A stretch of 64,000 nucleotides of DNA, from assembly GCA_024138015.1 (NCBI GenBank), contig JAMXBB010000009.1, positions 96,783,915-96,847,914 on the forward strand, written 5' to 3'. Made by a program: the position numbers and the translations under genes. Source of the stretch: Lumnitzera littorea (lineage: Eukaryota > Streptophyta > Magnoliopsida > Myrtales > Combretaceae). Position 1 is the first letter of the stretch. Every line of letters starts with the position of its first letter. The notes under the pieces are model-generated. The model made no database searches and had not been told where the DNA came from. It was given only the letters and a program-made list of their open reading frames with translations. Below are positions 23,406-35,202 of the stretch, in pieces.

Positions 23406-26400
23406 TAACTCTCACGAAAGTCATATGTTAGGGTGGCTAAAGGTGATGGCGTCTTCGCCTTAAAGATGATCCCACAGGAGAGATTGACTGAGAGAGGCGA
23501 GCCTGGAGAAAAGACTGAAGATGTCTAGATAGGTGACTCTCCAGACCATACAACAAAAGTCGGGATTGAGACCCCAGTTGACGTGAAGGATGAAATCATT
23601 GCCCTCTTATGGGCAAATTCAGATAAGTTCGCCTAGTCAACGTCCAACATGCTTGGAATTTCCCTTGACCTAACAACCACAACCTCAACATCAATACTAC
23701 AGCATAGCCTATCAAACAAAAAAAGAGGTATTTTACCCTAAAACAGCAGGTCGTAATCGAGGAGGAAGCATAGAAGCTACTCAAAGCCGACTTTGTAAGG
23801 GAGGAAAAGTACCTGACGTAGCTGGCAAATGTGGTACTTGTGAATAAGAAGAATGGGAAGAGGCGTATATGTGTCGATTATACCGACCTCAACAAAGCTT
23901 GCTCTAAAGATTATTTACCCCTCCCTAGAATCGACTAACTTATCGATTCTATATTAGGACATGCCTTACTGAGCTTTATAAACGCCTTCTTAGGATACAA
24001 CCGGATTAAAATGGACCTGAAGGATGAAGTCCATACCTCCTTCATCACCGACTACGGCACATACCACTATACTGTGTTGCCGTTTGGATTAAAAAATGCT
24101 GGGGTTACATATTAGCAGATGGTGACGAAATTATTCAAGTCCCAGATCGGGTGCAATATAGAGGTATACGTTGATGACATGATTGTCAAGAGCCAGAAGC
24201 TGATAAATCATGTCAAAGATCTCCAGGGAGCCTTCAACAGAATGCGTACGTATGACATAAAGCTAAACCCCTAAAAGTGCGTCTTCGGTGTCGGCTTTGG
24301 CAAGTTCCTTAAATTTCTAATCACCTAGAGAGGTGTTGAGGCTAATCCCAAGAAGATCATGGCCATCAAGGGAATGAAGCCCCCAACTTCAATTTGAGAC
24401 GTACAAAAGCTCATTAGCAGGGTGGCTACCCTGAGCAAATTCATTTTAAAGAGTGCTAACAGATGTGCTGAGTTCTTCAAAATCCTTAAAAATCCTAAGG
24501 CTTTTGAATGGACTTCGGAGTGCGTTGTTGCCTTTCAACAACTCCAAGACTTCTTCGTTCACCTACCGATCCTCTCCATGTGTCCAAGGGGAGGATCTAT
24601 TTTTGTACCTGGCTATTAACGATTGGGCTCTCTCCTCTGTGTTGGTTAGAGCAGATGGAAGAGAACATAAGTCGGTATATTATGTCAACCACATACTTTC
24701 ACGAGCTTGAGGTTATGTACACCCGAGTAGAAAAATTTTCACTAGTCATCGTCATTACTGCCAAACGGCTAAGGCCCTACTTCTAGGCGCACCAGGTAAT
24801 TGTACTCATGGACCAACTACTGTGCACTATGCTGCAGAAACCTAATACATCTAGATGGATGATGAAGTAAGTAATGGAATTGAGCACATACGGAATCCAG
24901 TACCAACCACAAATGGTTTACAAGGCACAGGTCCTGGCTGACTTTGTAGTAGAATATACTAAAGAAGAAACAACCCTGGGCGATGACAAACTGGTATGCA
25001 CTCTCTACGTCAATGGATCATCCACCATTAGAGGTGGACGTGCGGGCCTTGTGCTGACTAGCTCCCATAATGTCACCATTTGTTACGCCTTCAAGTTTGG
25101 GTTCGACTCCGGCAACAATGAATCTAAGCATGAAGTGCTTATTGCTGGCCTGAAGCTGGCCAAAGAGATTAAGGCTAAGTAATTGTGGATATTTTCGGAC
25201 TCTATGCTTGTTGTACAGTAGGTCCGGGGTGAATATGAGGCTAGGGATAGCTCCATAGCTAAGCACTTAGAGAAGGTAAGAAGGCTCCTAGCGGACTTCC
25301 TCTCTAGGGACATTAAGCAAATCCTTCGAATGGAAAATTAGTGGTCGATTAGCTATCCAAGTTGGCCTCTACTAGCATACGGAAACCTAAGATGAAGGAC
25401 AACAAGAACTTCATCCAGTACTTGTTAGAAAAAAACATAATTCCAAGCTCAGTTGAAATTCTGGAACTTACTACAACAGCATTAGAGCCAAGTTGGACAG
25501 ATTCCATCCGGAGTTACTTGGAGGAGCGAACATTGCCAGAGGATAGGAGGGGCTCAAAAAAGCTTTAGTACTACACCACCAATTATACACTGATTGACGG
25601 CATCCTATATCGTAGGAGAATTAGCCTCCCTTTGCTCCGGTGTCTCCGAGAAAGGGAAAGACTGCACGTCATGGAAGAGTTGCATGCTAGAGTGTACAAC
25701 AATCACATCCAATCCTAAGCCCTATGCCTTCGGGCACTACGGTTCAGATATTATTGGCCCACCATTAGGCAGGACATAAAGAACGTAGCCTAGAAGTGCC
25801 CGCAATGGCAAAAGCATACCCCAATCAATCACGTACCCAGTATCGTACTCTAACCCCTAACGAGCCCATAGCCATTCACCCCATGGGGCATCAATATCTT
25901 CAATGCCTTCTTGAAAGCATCAGGAGGATGACACTTCATAATTGTCATTGTGGACTACTTCATGAAGTGGGTAGAGGTCGAAGCCGTAGCTAAGATCAAG
26001 GAGAGGAATGTAGAGTCATTTGTCAAAAACAACATTCTCTTTCGGTTTGGAGTCCCCCATGCACTGATCATAGACAATAGTAGACAATTCGATAACCCTA
26101 AGTTTAGGGAGTTCTACGCCAGGCATCACATCGCCATACACTTCACCTCAGTTGCCTACTCCCAATCGAATAGACAGGTAGAGGTGACCAATCGAGTCAT
26201 TTTAGATGGCTTAAAGAAGTACGTAGATCGATTCATGGTGCTTGGGCCGATGAGTTGCCTAATATCTTGTGGGGTATAGGACTATGTACTACACTTCCCT
26301 AGGCAAGACCCCCTTTCGTCTAGCTTTTAGGTTAGAAGCTATCCTCTTTATTGAACTTGAACTCCCTAATATCCAAACTTGAAGTTTCGACGCTGCCCTG

Positions 26401-26726
26401 AATGACTCATTGCTGCAGGCAAGCGTCAATACAATCGAGGAAATTAGAGACCTCGCTGCTACTTGGGTTATTGTATACCAACATCGGGCCAACTAGTATT
26501 ATGATTAAAAGGTCTGACATAAGGAATTCGAGGTTGATGACCTGGTGTGCTAAAAATTGGAGACCACTGGTTCACGAGAAAGCCAGGGCAAGCTGGCCCC
26601 CAATTGGGAGGATCCAATCAGAATTAGGGAGAAACTAGGCAATGGAGCATACAAGTTAAAAAGATTAGATGGCGAGCTTATCTCGCACACTTGGAATGCC
26701 AATAATCTACGCCTCTACTTTGATTA
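23405..26726 (+). pseudogene. Tat-type Ty3/gypsy pol relic (RT, RNase H, integrase)
   Basis: This is a decayed pol read across several frames. Order: RT (about 23560-24420) with DYTDLNKACSKD, LPFGLKNAG and an intact YVDD at 24167-24178; RT connection and RNase H (about 24470-25340) with LYVNGSST, where the first catalytic Asp is Asn, and SDSMLVVQ; integrase zinc-binding part (about 25600-25810); integrase core (about 25920-26280) with VDYFMKWVE, IIDNSRQF and NRQVEVTNR; and a C-terminal end LGNGAYKLKRLDG to NNLRLYFD, stopping near 26726. Many in-frame TAG/TAA codons and at least two frameshifts (near 24610-24710 and 25340-25370) make it non-functional. gag and protease are missing upstream. 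The Tat assignment rests on RT wording and on the antisense ORF downstream. Confidence 0.85.
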
Positions 26727-26859
26727 AACTTTCATGATTTATAGTTTTATTTTCAATTCGAGTTGAAATAAAAGCTCTCAATTGATTGCATACTTCTCTC
26801 TCTCTCCTTTTGTTTTTGCCGTCTTACTAGCCTTTCAAAAAGGCACGTGAATAGTTACT

Positions 26860-27290
26860 CAAGTAGGTCGGAACGCTACCAACTTGACCCTTCTAAAATA
26901 ACCTCAGCAAGAGGAAACACCTCTTGTACGAAGGGACTCCTGCGAACCGAGCAGGTTGGAATGCCATTAACCTGACCTCCATAGGGTAACCTCAACAAAG
27001 GGAAACACCCTTTATAGAGGAACTCCCACGAACCAAGTAGGTTAGAACACCACCAACCTAACCCCTATAAGGTAACCTCAACAAGGGGAGACACCCCTTG
27101 CATAGTGGAACTCCTACGAACCAGGCAAGTTGGAATGCCACCGACCTGACCCCTATAGGGTAACCTCAACAAGAGAAAATACCCCTTGCAAAGGAACTCA
27201 TACAAACTGAGCAGGTTGGAATGCCACCAACTTGACCCCCATAGAGTAACCTCAGCAAGGGGAAATACTCCTTCCATAGAGGAACTCCTC
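26860..27290. repeat. 86-88-bp tandem repeat array, about five copies
   Basis: The word AACCTCAGCAAG/AACCTCAACAAG starts at 26900, 26988, 27074, 27162 and 27248 (spacings 88, 86, 88, 86). Each unit also holds GCAGGTTGGAATGCCA and ACCTGACCCC-type words. The array lies between the end of pol and the antisense ORF, a position where Tat-type elements commonly carry tandem repeats. Confidence 0.9.
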
Positions 27291-27459
27291 CAACAAGACC
27301 TTCACCAAGGGTCTAGAAAATTTAATCAGACCAATGAGACATTCGAAAAACTTCATTTATTTATTATACAAATTTGTTTACAAAGAAAAGGCTGGCATCC
27401 CAAACCTATCCAAAAACTTAAAAAAAAAAAAAGGGAAATTATAAAATCTTGCTAGCGCT

Positions 27460-29340
27460 TGGGATCAGCTAGCTTAGGTAACTTCGAAAAATCCAAGGCA
27501 TCAATCTGCTCCGAATGTTGATTTGTAGGCACTTCAGTAGGCAGACCTTAAATCGCAGGGGAGCACTAGACATGCAAACTAGGAGCAAGGACCCCACACG
27601 GGTGAATCATCCCTAAGGACAGCTTCTAAGACATCTTCCTGCTGAGTTACCGAGGAAGGGCCAAAGGTAGAAGCGCCTTGCATTACCTCGACACCAAAGG
27701 ACGTACCTGCGTCTTCGATAGCTGCTCAAGCAGATTCCTCCCTCATTAGGGCTTCCTTCTTCTCATTGAAGGTAGGGGAGTCCAGAATGTCAAGGGAGCT
27801 TAGATCCAGATCTGGATAATGGGAGAAGATTTCTCTCTAGGTGAAGCAGGTGGAATTAGTAGACAGGTCCTCCAGCTCCTCTAGCCACTCCTTGATAGCC
27901 CTGTAGTCGGCGACCGTCTTCCTTGCGGCAGCATCGCTGAGGACCTCTCTACTTTCTATCTTGGAGATGATCTCTTCTATCTCTAAAACCCTGCCCTATA
28001 GTTCCCTGACCTATTGCTCCAAAGTGGCCTTTAAATCAGCTAGCTCAAGTGATGCGACCCTAACACTATCACACTCAAACGCCTTCATTGCTAGCTCGAT
28101 CTTTAGCATAGCCACAAAAGCCTTCAGCTAAGCATTTTCTTTTTCGAGTTGAGCCATTGCTACACCCTCCTCCTTTAGTTGTTGCGAGAGACAAGCCTTT
28201 GTCTTCTACTCATTCTCTAACCGAGCCTTCAATTTTGTAACCCTCCTATCATCCCTCTCTACCTTGCCCCTCTCTTGCTCTACATGCTTGAGCCTTGCCT
28301 AAAGCCTTGCCACCTGCACAATAGAGTGGCGGAGGCGTTTTTAAGCTTGAGCAAATTTTCTCAAGTACCTCCTACTGAACATCTCTGCCCCTAGTAGGCA
28401 CTTCTTCTACTAATGCAAATCCTCCCGTAATCTAGTCACCTCTTTTTGGGTGGCATGGGACTTACTTAATTCAAGGAGCACTTAGCTATGGTACTACAAG
28501 AAGAAAATAAAACTCACAAGTTAGTATAAGACGCTAAAACAAAACACAACAACAGCATGGAAGACCTACCTGCTACATTAGGGTACTCAAGTGGCCTGTA
28601 ATTTGTATGTGGTCGCCTGCACCCTCTTAGTAGATCCTTTCTAGTACGACCCAGTCACCAAGCATGTAAGAGCCCATTAAAGCCTAGTAATTGAGGGTTC
28701 AGTGCTACAACATCAAGTCGCCAACATGGACTTCCCATTTCGACAGTAAGATCTTCCCCCAGGCCTTCTTCTTCTCCATCTCGGGAACCCTCCTCTTCAG
28801 CACCTCATCCGTAGAGGTGTATGGCGCTTCTATGAATGAGTTTGACCCCAACCCCATCTTTTAGAAATTATTGAGGACGTCCAAAAACTCATCCCCAACG
28901 TCATCCATGCTTTGGAAGGGATGAGCCAGGAGCTACTCATTCCATTTTCCTTTAGCTAAAGGTCCCCTTGCCAAGGGTGTCTACCTCTTCACCCTTGGAC
29001 CTGACTCCCCAGGTACCTTAAGAGCCTTGCGTTTCTCGCCTACGACCGCAAGTGAGGCAGCTATCTCCCCGGTTCCTTCTTCAGCTACCCTCAAAAGGGA
29101 AAGCACTTGCATGTCAGGCCCCTCCGACTCGATACCTTCGTCACCCACAAGGATAAGTTCGAATGAATGGATAGTAGGAATGGGCAGAGCCACGCCCAAC
29201 GACGCTATGATAGTTGGCTCGTCCTGAATGACAAAGGGAATCCCTAAAGGTACAGGCTTCGGCTGTGGCTTGCTAGTCCCACCGGGCACTGGCTTCAACT
29301 TTATTGCCTTCCTTGTCAGCTGACTTGCCTTTGATCGTAC
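27460..29340 (-). pseudogene. Antisense ORF of the Tat-type element, C-terminal part
   Basis: This ORF is antisense to pol and downstream of it. A readable minus-strand block at 28981-29298 is Pro/Glu/Gly-rich (for example GTSKPQPKPVPLGIP) and ends SGPRVKR. Below it, translation continues through stops with blocks such as RRVPEMEKKKAWGKILL (about 28770) and a Leu/Glu/Ala-rich coiled-coil-like tail (about 27900-28400). The layout matches the extra ORF of Tat elements. It has no function I can name. Stops make this copy a relic. Confidence 0.6.
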
Positions 29341-30020
29341 TTGGCATTAGCTCATTAGATCATCTACAGACAGACGAGGTACGTTCGAAGCCAAGCTTTT
29401 ACCTACGGAAAGACCAATCTAAAAGTTAGAAAAAGAAAATAAGGTGAAATCAAAGGAAACTATCACTACTATTTGTAAAACATCGCCATTACCAATACAA
29501 CCGAGGAAGTCCACCCATCCTACAGGCATCGGCCAAGGCACCCTGACACTAGCATAACAAATAGGCGTGTAGGAATGAACCGGTACCTTCAACTCACTTC
29601 TCCACTACAGCTCTCTTCATGCTAAGGAAGAGCTTAGAGATTGGGTACCAAAAATACCTTTCTACAATCTCCGCAATGTTGATCTCTTAGCCACCTCACA
29701 GCTCCATGAAGGCCAAAATCTCCTAGATGACCACGGTGGCGCTCGGACCAAGCCTCTTCTCACCTCCAGTACAAACCATTCCAGTCCATCAAGTCTAGAA
29801 GGTGGCCTCTTCGGGCAACTCTACCACTACATATTCGTCTTGCTAGTCTTTGACCGAGTCGACAAGACCGTAGAACAATTTCTTTCCTAACTACAACTAG
29901 AGATAAGGCCACCTCCCAACTCTTCTACATGTAGAAGTGGTAGAAGGGCTCAAGAGTAGCCTTTATCACCAGGTATTCACAAAGCACCTTGAATGCCTTC
30001 AACACCCTTTACCTATTATG
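29341..30020 (-). pseudogene. Antisense ORF of the Tat-type element, middle part
   Basis: The minus-strand coding signal continues toward the solo LTR, with an aromatic-rich stretch near 29920-30000 (LEPFYHFYM-like). A region around 29400-29480 looks intronic or decayed. The reading continues on the other side of the inserted LTR at 32860. Confidence 0.5.
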
Positions 30021-30025
30021 AGGGA
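30021..30025. repeat. Target-site duplication AGGGA (left)
   Basis: It directly precedes TGTAAGCC and matches 32855-32859. Confidence 0.85.
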
Positions 30026-32854
30026 TGTAAGCCACACAACCAATCACTCAAGGTTTCGATCGACTAAAAGATCCGATCAAGCTTAAATTATAAACTATTG
30101 AGAGAAATATTAGTAAAAATGATTCCGTAAACTTGAATTTAAGAAAATAAGTAATAAAATAAGAGACTATGAAATTTTCAAATTTTAAGCATAATAATTG
30201 TTAATCACCGAAAAGGCAAAAAGTGTAATCTAATAACTAATAAATTACTAGAGATAGATTATATGTATATTAAAAAATTTTAGAATGACCAAAATAATAA
30301 TTAGGAATGTTCACATGTACCCTACATGTATTTACGCGAAGATAAAAATACGCGAAATTACCTAAATTGGCCAAAAACTTAGTAAATAATTAAAGAAAAT
30401 TATAAATTAATTGTGAAAAAATCTGAAAAAAATCAAAAGAGTGTGGAATGATGCAAATTTGGTCGTGGCAAGTCAGAATCTGAAAAAAAAAATTAATCAA
30501 TTAAATTAAGACAACACAAAAGCCAAAAATTAAGGGATAAGGCAATTGTTAATGCACAATTAATCCCCTAAAGCTCTATAAATAACAAGAAAAATCACAG
30601 AGCTCATTTGGGCAGTTTGGAAAGTGAGAAAAATAGAGAGAGGTGAAAATTGAGAGAAAAATTCAGGTTAAAAAAAATTAAGAAAAACTGTGCAATTAGG
30701 GCCTTTAAAGGGAACCTTCACCAGACGAGCAGCTGGAAGTGGACGGCCACCACCACCACATGGTGGTGGTAGCACCCAAGCCTGCCGATAAGGCCACGGC
30801 GGCCGGCGGTGGCCGGAGCCACCCAAATCGGTGAGTCCGATTTCTAGCCCGATTCTTGTGTAATTTTGTAAGAATAATAAATATTATTAGAAAATTATGA
30901 ATTTTGTTATTCTGAAATATTTTTGTATGTAGTTTTTAGGAAAAATATTATTTTGATGAAAATATGTCTCATAATATATGGTCCTTAAGAAATCGTGCAA
31001 AACCGAACATATTTCGGTTTAGAAATAAATGATTTTAGGAGTGTAGTTTTGAGCCCAAAATTTTTGTATAGATTACTTAGATGATATAGAACAGTTCTAT
31101 GAAGCCCGTTTTCAAAAAATTAATTTTCGAAATTTTTAGATAATTTTTAGGCCCTAAAATGAGGCATAAAATGGGTAATTTAGGGTTAATTAAGTAATTA
31201 AATGATTAATTACTGATTTAGTGAATAATTATATGTTTTAGGATGTTGAAATCTGATAGAGTATGATACTTGTAGCATTTAGGATGTTAGATGTAATTAT
31301 TAGGTTAATTATGTAGTAAATGATTAATAGGGAAAAATAGTTAACTTTAAGTTAATTTTGTAAATTAGGAAAATTAGGAGTAAAATCTGATTTAGGATGA
31401 ATTTAGACATTTTGAAATGATAATTGATGTTTAGGGATGGTAATTAAAGTGATGGAAATAGTAGAAGTATATTATATACATAATAGGTAATAATACATAA
31501 TTATTGGAAATATAATAAATAGAAAATATTAGGATGAAAATTTATATTATATAAATAATAGAGATATATAATAAAACCGATAGAAGATTTGAATTTATGT
31601 AACTATATGAAAAATATAAAAATTTCTCACATTAGAAGTGAATTTGGTATACTAATACGGATCTAAGTGTATTGGGTAAAATAAATATTGACTGGGGGTA
31701 ATGATGGTATTTAGGAGATCGGGAAGTAATGTGATTAATTTCACATTATGGGTTGAAACGAATTTCTAGGGTTAGAATATAAAACGCTATTTAGAAATCG
31801 AACTAAAACCTAATTTAGAAATCGATGCGGAAACCGAACCCAAACCTAGAATAATTGTAAAAGACTCAAGACCTAGATAATTAGGCATATTAAATCCTAA
31901 ACAAAACCTAACAATAAGCGTTATATGATAAAATGAACCTATAATAGTTATATGAAAAACTGAAACCACGTTTGTGTTATAGGGATGATCGGCGATGGCC
32001 TGAGCAAGTCGAACCTCGAGTGAATGAGCGAGGAGTCAAGGTAAGTTGAGATTAATACGATGCGGTATTTTGGAGGCTTAAGATTATGCTTGGTTGTACT
32101 TGTTAGATAGTTGGATGTGTGCATGTGCTTGATTATGGGTCATATTATGATTCTGTTTGTTGCTCTGTTATGTATTATATGATTTGTATGAAATGATTAA
32201 TCACCTTAAACTAGACTTAATCTAATATACGACCAGTAATCATAATTGGACATACATGGCAACCCGTTAAGGGAACTTAGGACTCTCCGGCCAATTTCTC
32301 TAATCTCACGATAGGCCAGACGACGTCGTGCGATGGCATTTGCTTGCACATGCATTGCACCTAATAAGTTGAAAACCTTATTGTATTTAGTATAGTTTTA
32401 AGTCCACCATCCTATCTTACTGAGCTGTGGTTGCTCACATCCTTATAGATGTCGTGCAGGTGTTGGCTAAGAAGCGGCAAACCACTACTCTGCAGCTGGC
32501 AACTGCTGGATCTTGGGGAGTGAGGAAAAATATTGAAGAATATACACATATTTTTAAGGTCTAAGTTTTTATTTTAGAATTATTTTTCATTTCTAAATAC
32601 TGTAATAACTAGAAAATATATTACAGAGAGATATTGTAAACTTTAATTGCAATAGCTGAATTATAGTATATATATATTTTCTCACTTTCTTAGGTAAATG
32701 ATTTATTTAAATTACAAACTGTTTACTTTAAAGCGGGTTAGTCGTGGACATCTTGTGTAGATCAGGTCTAAAATAGCGGTTATAAGGCTAACTTCTATCT
32801 TAAGATGATTTACATGGCGGGGCTGTTACGACTCTGCCGTTTCGGGGCATGACA
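30026..32854 (+). mobile_element. 2.8-kb solo LTR of a gypsy-type element
   Basis: The segment starts TGTAAGCCAC, ends TTTCGGGGCATGACA, and is flanked by identical AGGGA repeats. It is 2829 bp long and has no internal coding. It belongs to the same family as the inverted partial LTR at 1-1730. A GC-rich island (about 30720-30830) carries a 10-bp-arm ACCACCACCA/TGGTGGTGGT hairpin with a 2-nt loop (30749-30770). The LTR is inserted in the antisense ORF of the Tat-type element. Confidence 0.92.
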
Positions 32855-32859
32855 AGGGA
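32855..32859. repeat. Target-site duplication AGGGA (right)
   Basis: It is the right copy of the 5-bp duplication bracketing the solo LTR. Confidence 0.85.
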
Positions 32860-33351
32860 TCTGTGATGGGCTATAGTGGTAGTAGTCGAAAAACTCTCTC
32901 AAAACGACTTAGGGGAAGGCGTTACCTAAACTCTAGCCAATTCTTGAAAACCGCAAAGCGCCTCTCCAATAGTAAGACTACCCATTCGTCCCTATATGGC
33001 AACCTAATATGCTACCCCAATATTGCCACCATGAGGAAGTTGCTGATGACCCAGCTAGGGGGCAAAATCCTTACTTTTGTTTGTATGATCGTTAGGCCCC
33101 TTTCCTATACCAAGAGTGTTAAACAAATCCTTGACGAAGGGTAAAGGGATATTCATGTAAATGTCTATAGGGATGGCATTGATGATTCTAGCCCTATCCA
33201 ACGCCTCCACGGCCATCTTTGTAGGTTAGCCTAGTTGTGCTAGTGATAACGCTTCGCCCTCTTCCGCTCGACGAAGATCACTCCTTATAGGATATGAATT
33301 GGAGGTAAGTTCCAATAGAGAAGAGCTAGCTTCACTCCTATTGATAAACAT
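32860..33351 (-). pseudogene. Antisense ORF of the Tat-type element, N-terminal part
   Basis: A plausible minus-strand start codon at 33351-33349 opens a frame beginning MFINRSEASSSLLELTSN. It reads toward the solo LTR insertion at 32855, with later stops. This should be the N-terminus of the antisense ORF that continues below 30020. The sequence above it (33352-34073) would hold its promoter. Confidence 0.5.
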
Positions 33352-34073
33352 GCTTGTGATTCTTGAAAATAAAAATTGAAACTTTTGAAGAAGGATGAGA
33401 GTTGGAATGTGAATGTAGAAATTATGACAATTAAGCGAAAAATTTGCAAAAAAGTGGTATCTCTTTGCAGTCCTCTTATTTATAGGAAAATCACCTAAGA
33501 AGCCGTAAAGGCAGTTATGGGAATACGTAAAAACACGAATCCCTTAGAATGCTGCCTAACAAACATGTGGAAAGCATTTCAATTGGATGGCCACCTTTAA
33601 AAGGGTAAAAAGCATGTTGCTACACGCTAGTCTGCTCCAATATGACACCTGTCATATCGCATTTAATGCACAGAATACAAGCGGACAAAAGTTACATTTC
33701 AAAAGTCCCTTTAACAAGAAGCTTCTTTGGGGCCCATCTGATCTGCACCTGGTCAACGTTACAAAAACATGATGTACCTATGTCCACTCGGACCCTATCA
33801 AGCCTTATCCAAGCATACCAATCGGTGACATTAGAGCACCTAAATACCCCTGCTTGCCTAGCCTCAAACACCTTTTAGACCAACAGACCACTACCTAGGA
33901 CAACTCACCACTTCAGGCCTTCTCACCTTGGATCATCCATCACTTCGAATCTATAACCTCATCACGTCGGCATCATAGCATCGGATCGAACTTCCTAGAG
34001 TCGAATTGATCATGCCTAAACGGCCCATGCATTCTTTCTCTTTGCCTCTTCCTCAACAATGAAATTGGGTAAG
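33352..34073. mobile_element. Untranslated part of the Tat-type element before its 3' LTR
   Basis: No gene is visible; short plus-strand frames (33587-33878) show no family likeness. It would carry the upstream region of the antisense ORF and, next to 34074, the polypurine tract, for which only a weak candidate (GAAATTGGGTAAG) is present. Confidence 0.4.
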
Positions 34074-34584
34074 TGTTGACAGAACACTTTGGGCAAAGAC
34101 TTCTCAGACCCAACCAGATCAGCTAAGCCTTACATCCCTAGGCTTGCCTCTGTAGGCCTCGAGCTTGGCCCTTAGTGGCCCAAGCCTATGAAGAACTCTA
34201 ACGATCATGAACTACAAGATAAGGATAAAACAGTTACGTCCTAAATATGAAAGATACGTCGGACATATCAAACACGACAAGCCCCACTCTCCCACACTTA
34301 CGAGAGAAGATTTCTCTCCCCAACTAATCTCTAATGGCTAGCTCTACTCCTCTATAAATACCAAATATTTATCCAACGATAACTCTCTTTATAAACTCTG
34401 CATTATAAGCCTGCGCACTTAGTACTTTATTTCATAGAAAGCCTATTGTTGATTTAAGTATCAAAGTGGTCATGCCGGATAATCCCTCAACGTCCCCTCA
34501 TTATGTACTGTTTTGCAGGCCTAGTATGTACAGACCTCAATCAACTATCAGCAAAACCTGAGAAACGACGTACGGGATCAACAA
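34074..34584 (+). mobile_element. 3' LTR of the Tat-type element, 511 bp
   Basis: It begins TGTTGACAG and ends GGGATCAACA, so the ends form the inverted repeat TGTTGA/TCAACA. A TATA box (TATAAATA, 34353-34360) lies inside, as expected for U3. Its position downstream of pol and the antisense ORF suggests the 3' LTR. No second copy was found in the window, so the boundaries are less firm than those of the solo LTRs. The next bases (ACAAT) could be the target duplication, but the other side was not found. Confidence 0.6.
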
Positions 34585-35202
34585 CAATTAATTGAACCTT
34601 CTCCATTTCATCTCCTTAATATCATTCCTAATATATGGGTTATGACAGTTTTAGCATCCAATCAATGCCTAAGCTAACACCAATTGCCATAAGCTGTGAT
34701 TTGGACTTCAAATTTTAGATCCAACCGTCCTAGGTCCTAAGGGTATATCTGTAAATGTCATCTCAACTTTTTTAGTACCTTTCTTTTTTTTAAACACCCA
34801 TCTACTTTATAAAAGAATGCTCAATTTAAATTACTTATCAAACTTTTAAATTTTTTATGAATCTTATATTGTTGTTATTTTTCAAACTAATATGTACAAT
34901 ATAATATTTTTTTATTACTATATGTTCTTAGTAATATTTTATTTATTTTTACCAAAAAATTAAAAAAAAAAATCCATGTCAGTCGTTTGATACAATGTCA
35001 TACTTCAAAAAGAAATAAAAGAATAAAAAATCCTTAATACCATACCTATTTATACACTTAGTTACCAATAAGCACCTAAAGATATTTAAACTTTATAAGT
35101 AGTTTTAAGATACTTAGTAGTTGTATTCTTGAAACTCCTCATAACTATCAACAAGATAAGATTGCATCCTGTTTTGAGTTGTAGCGATGTTCATATTAAT
35201 AC
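34585..35202. other. AT-rich remnant of fibrillin intron 3
   Basis: On the minus strand this follows the donor site GTATTAATA of fibrillin exon 3 and runs without a further recognisable exon to the LTR at 34584. It is read as intron sequence cut by the retroelement. Confidence 0.5.

Noticed and set aside
26860..27290. CRISPR-like array
   Set aside because: Units are contiguous with no unique spacers, and the context is a plant retroelement.
29027..29227. Plus-strand open frame opposite the antisense ORF
   Set aside because: The minus-strand frame is longer and fits the element layout; this is its shadow.
34074..34584. Matching 5' LTR of the Tat-type element in the window
   Set aside because: No second TGTTGACAG...GATCAACA copy was found upstream of pol, so no complete element is claimed.
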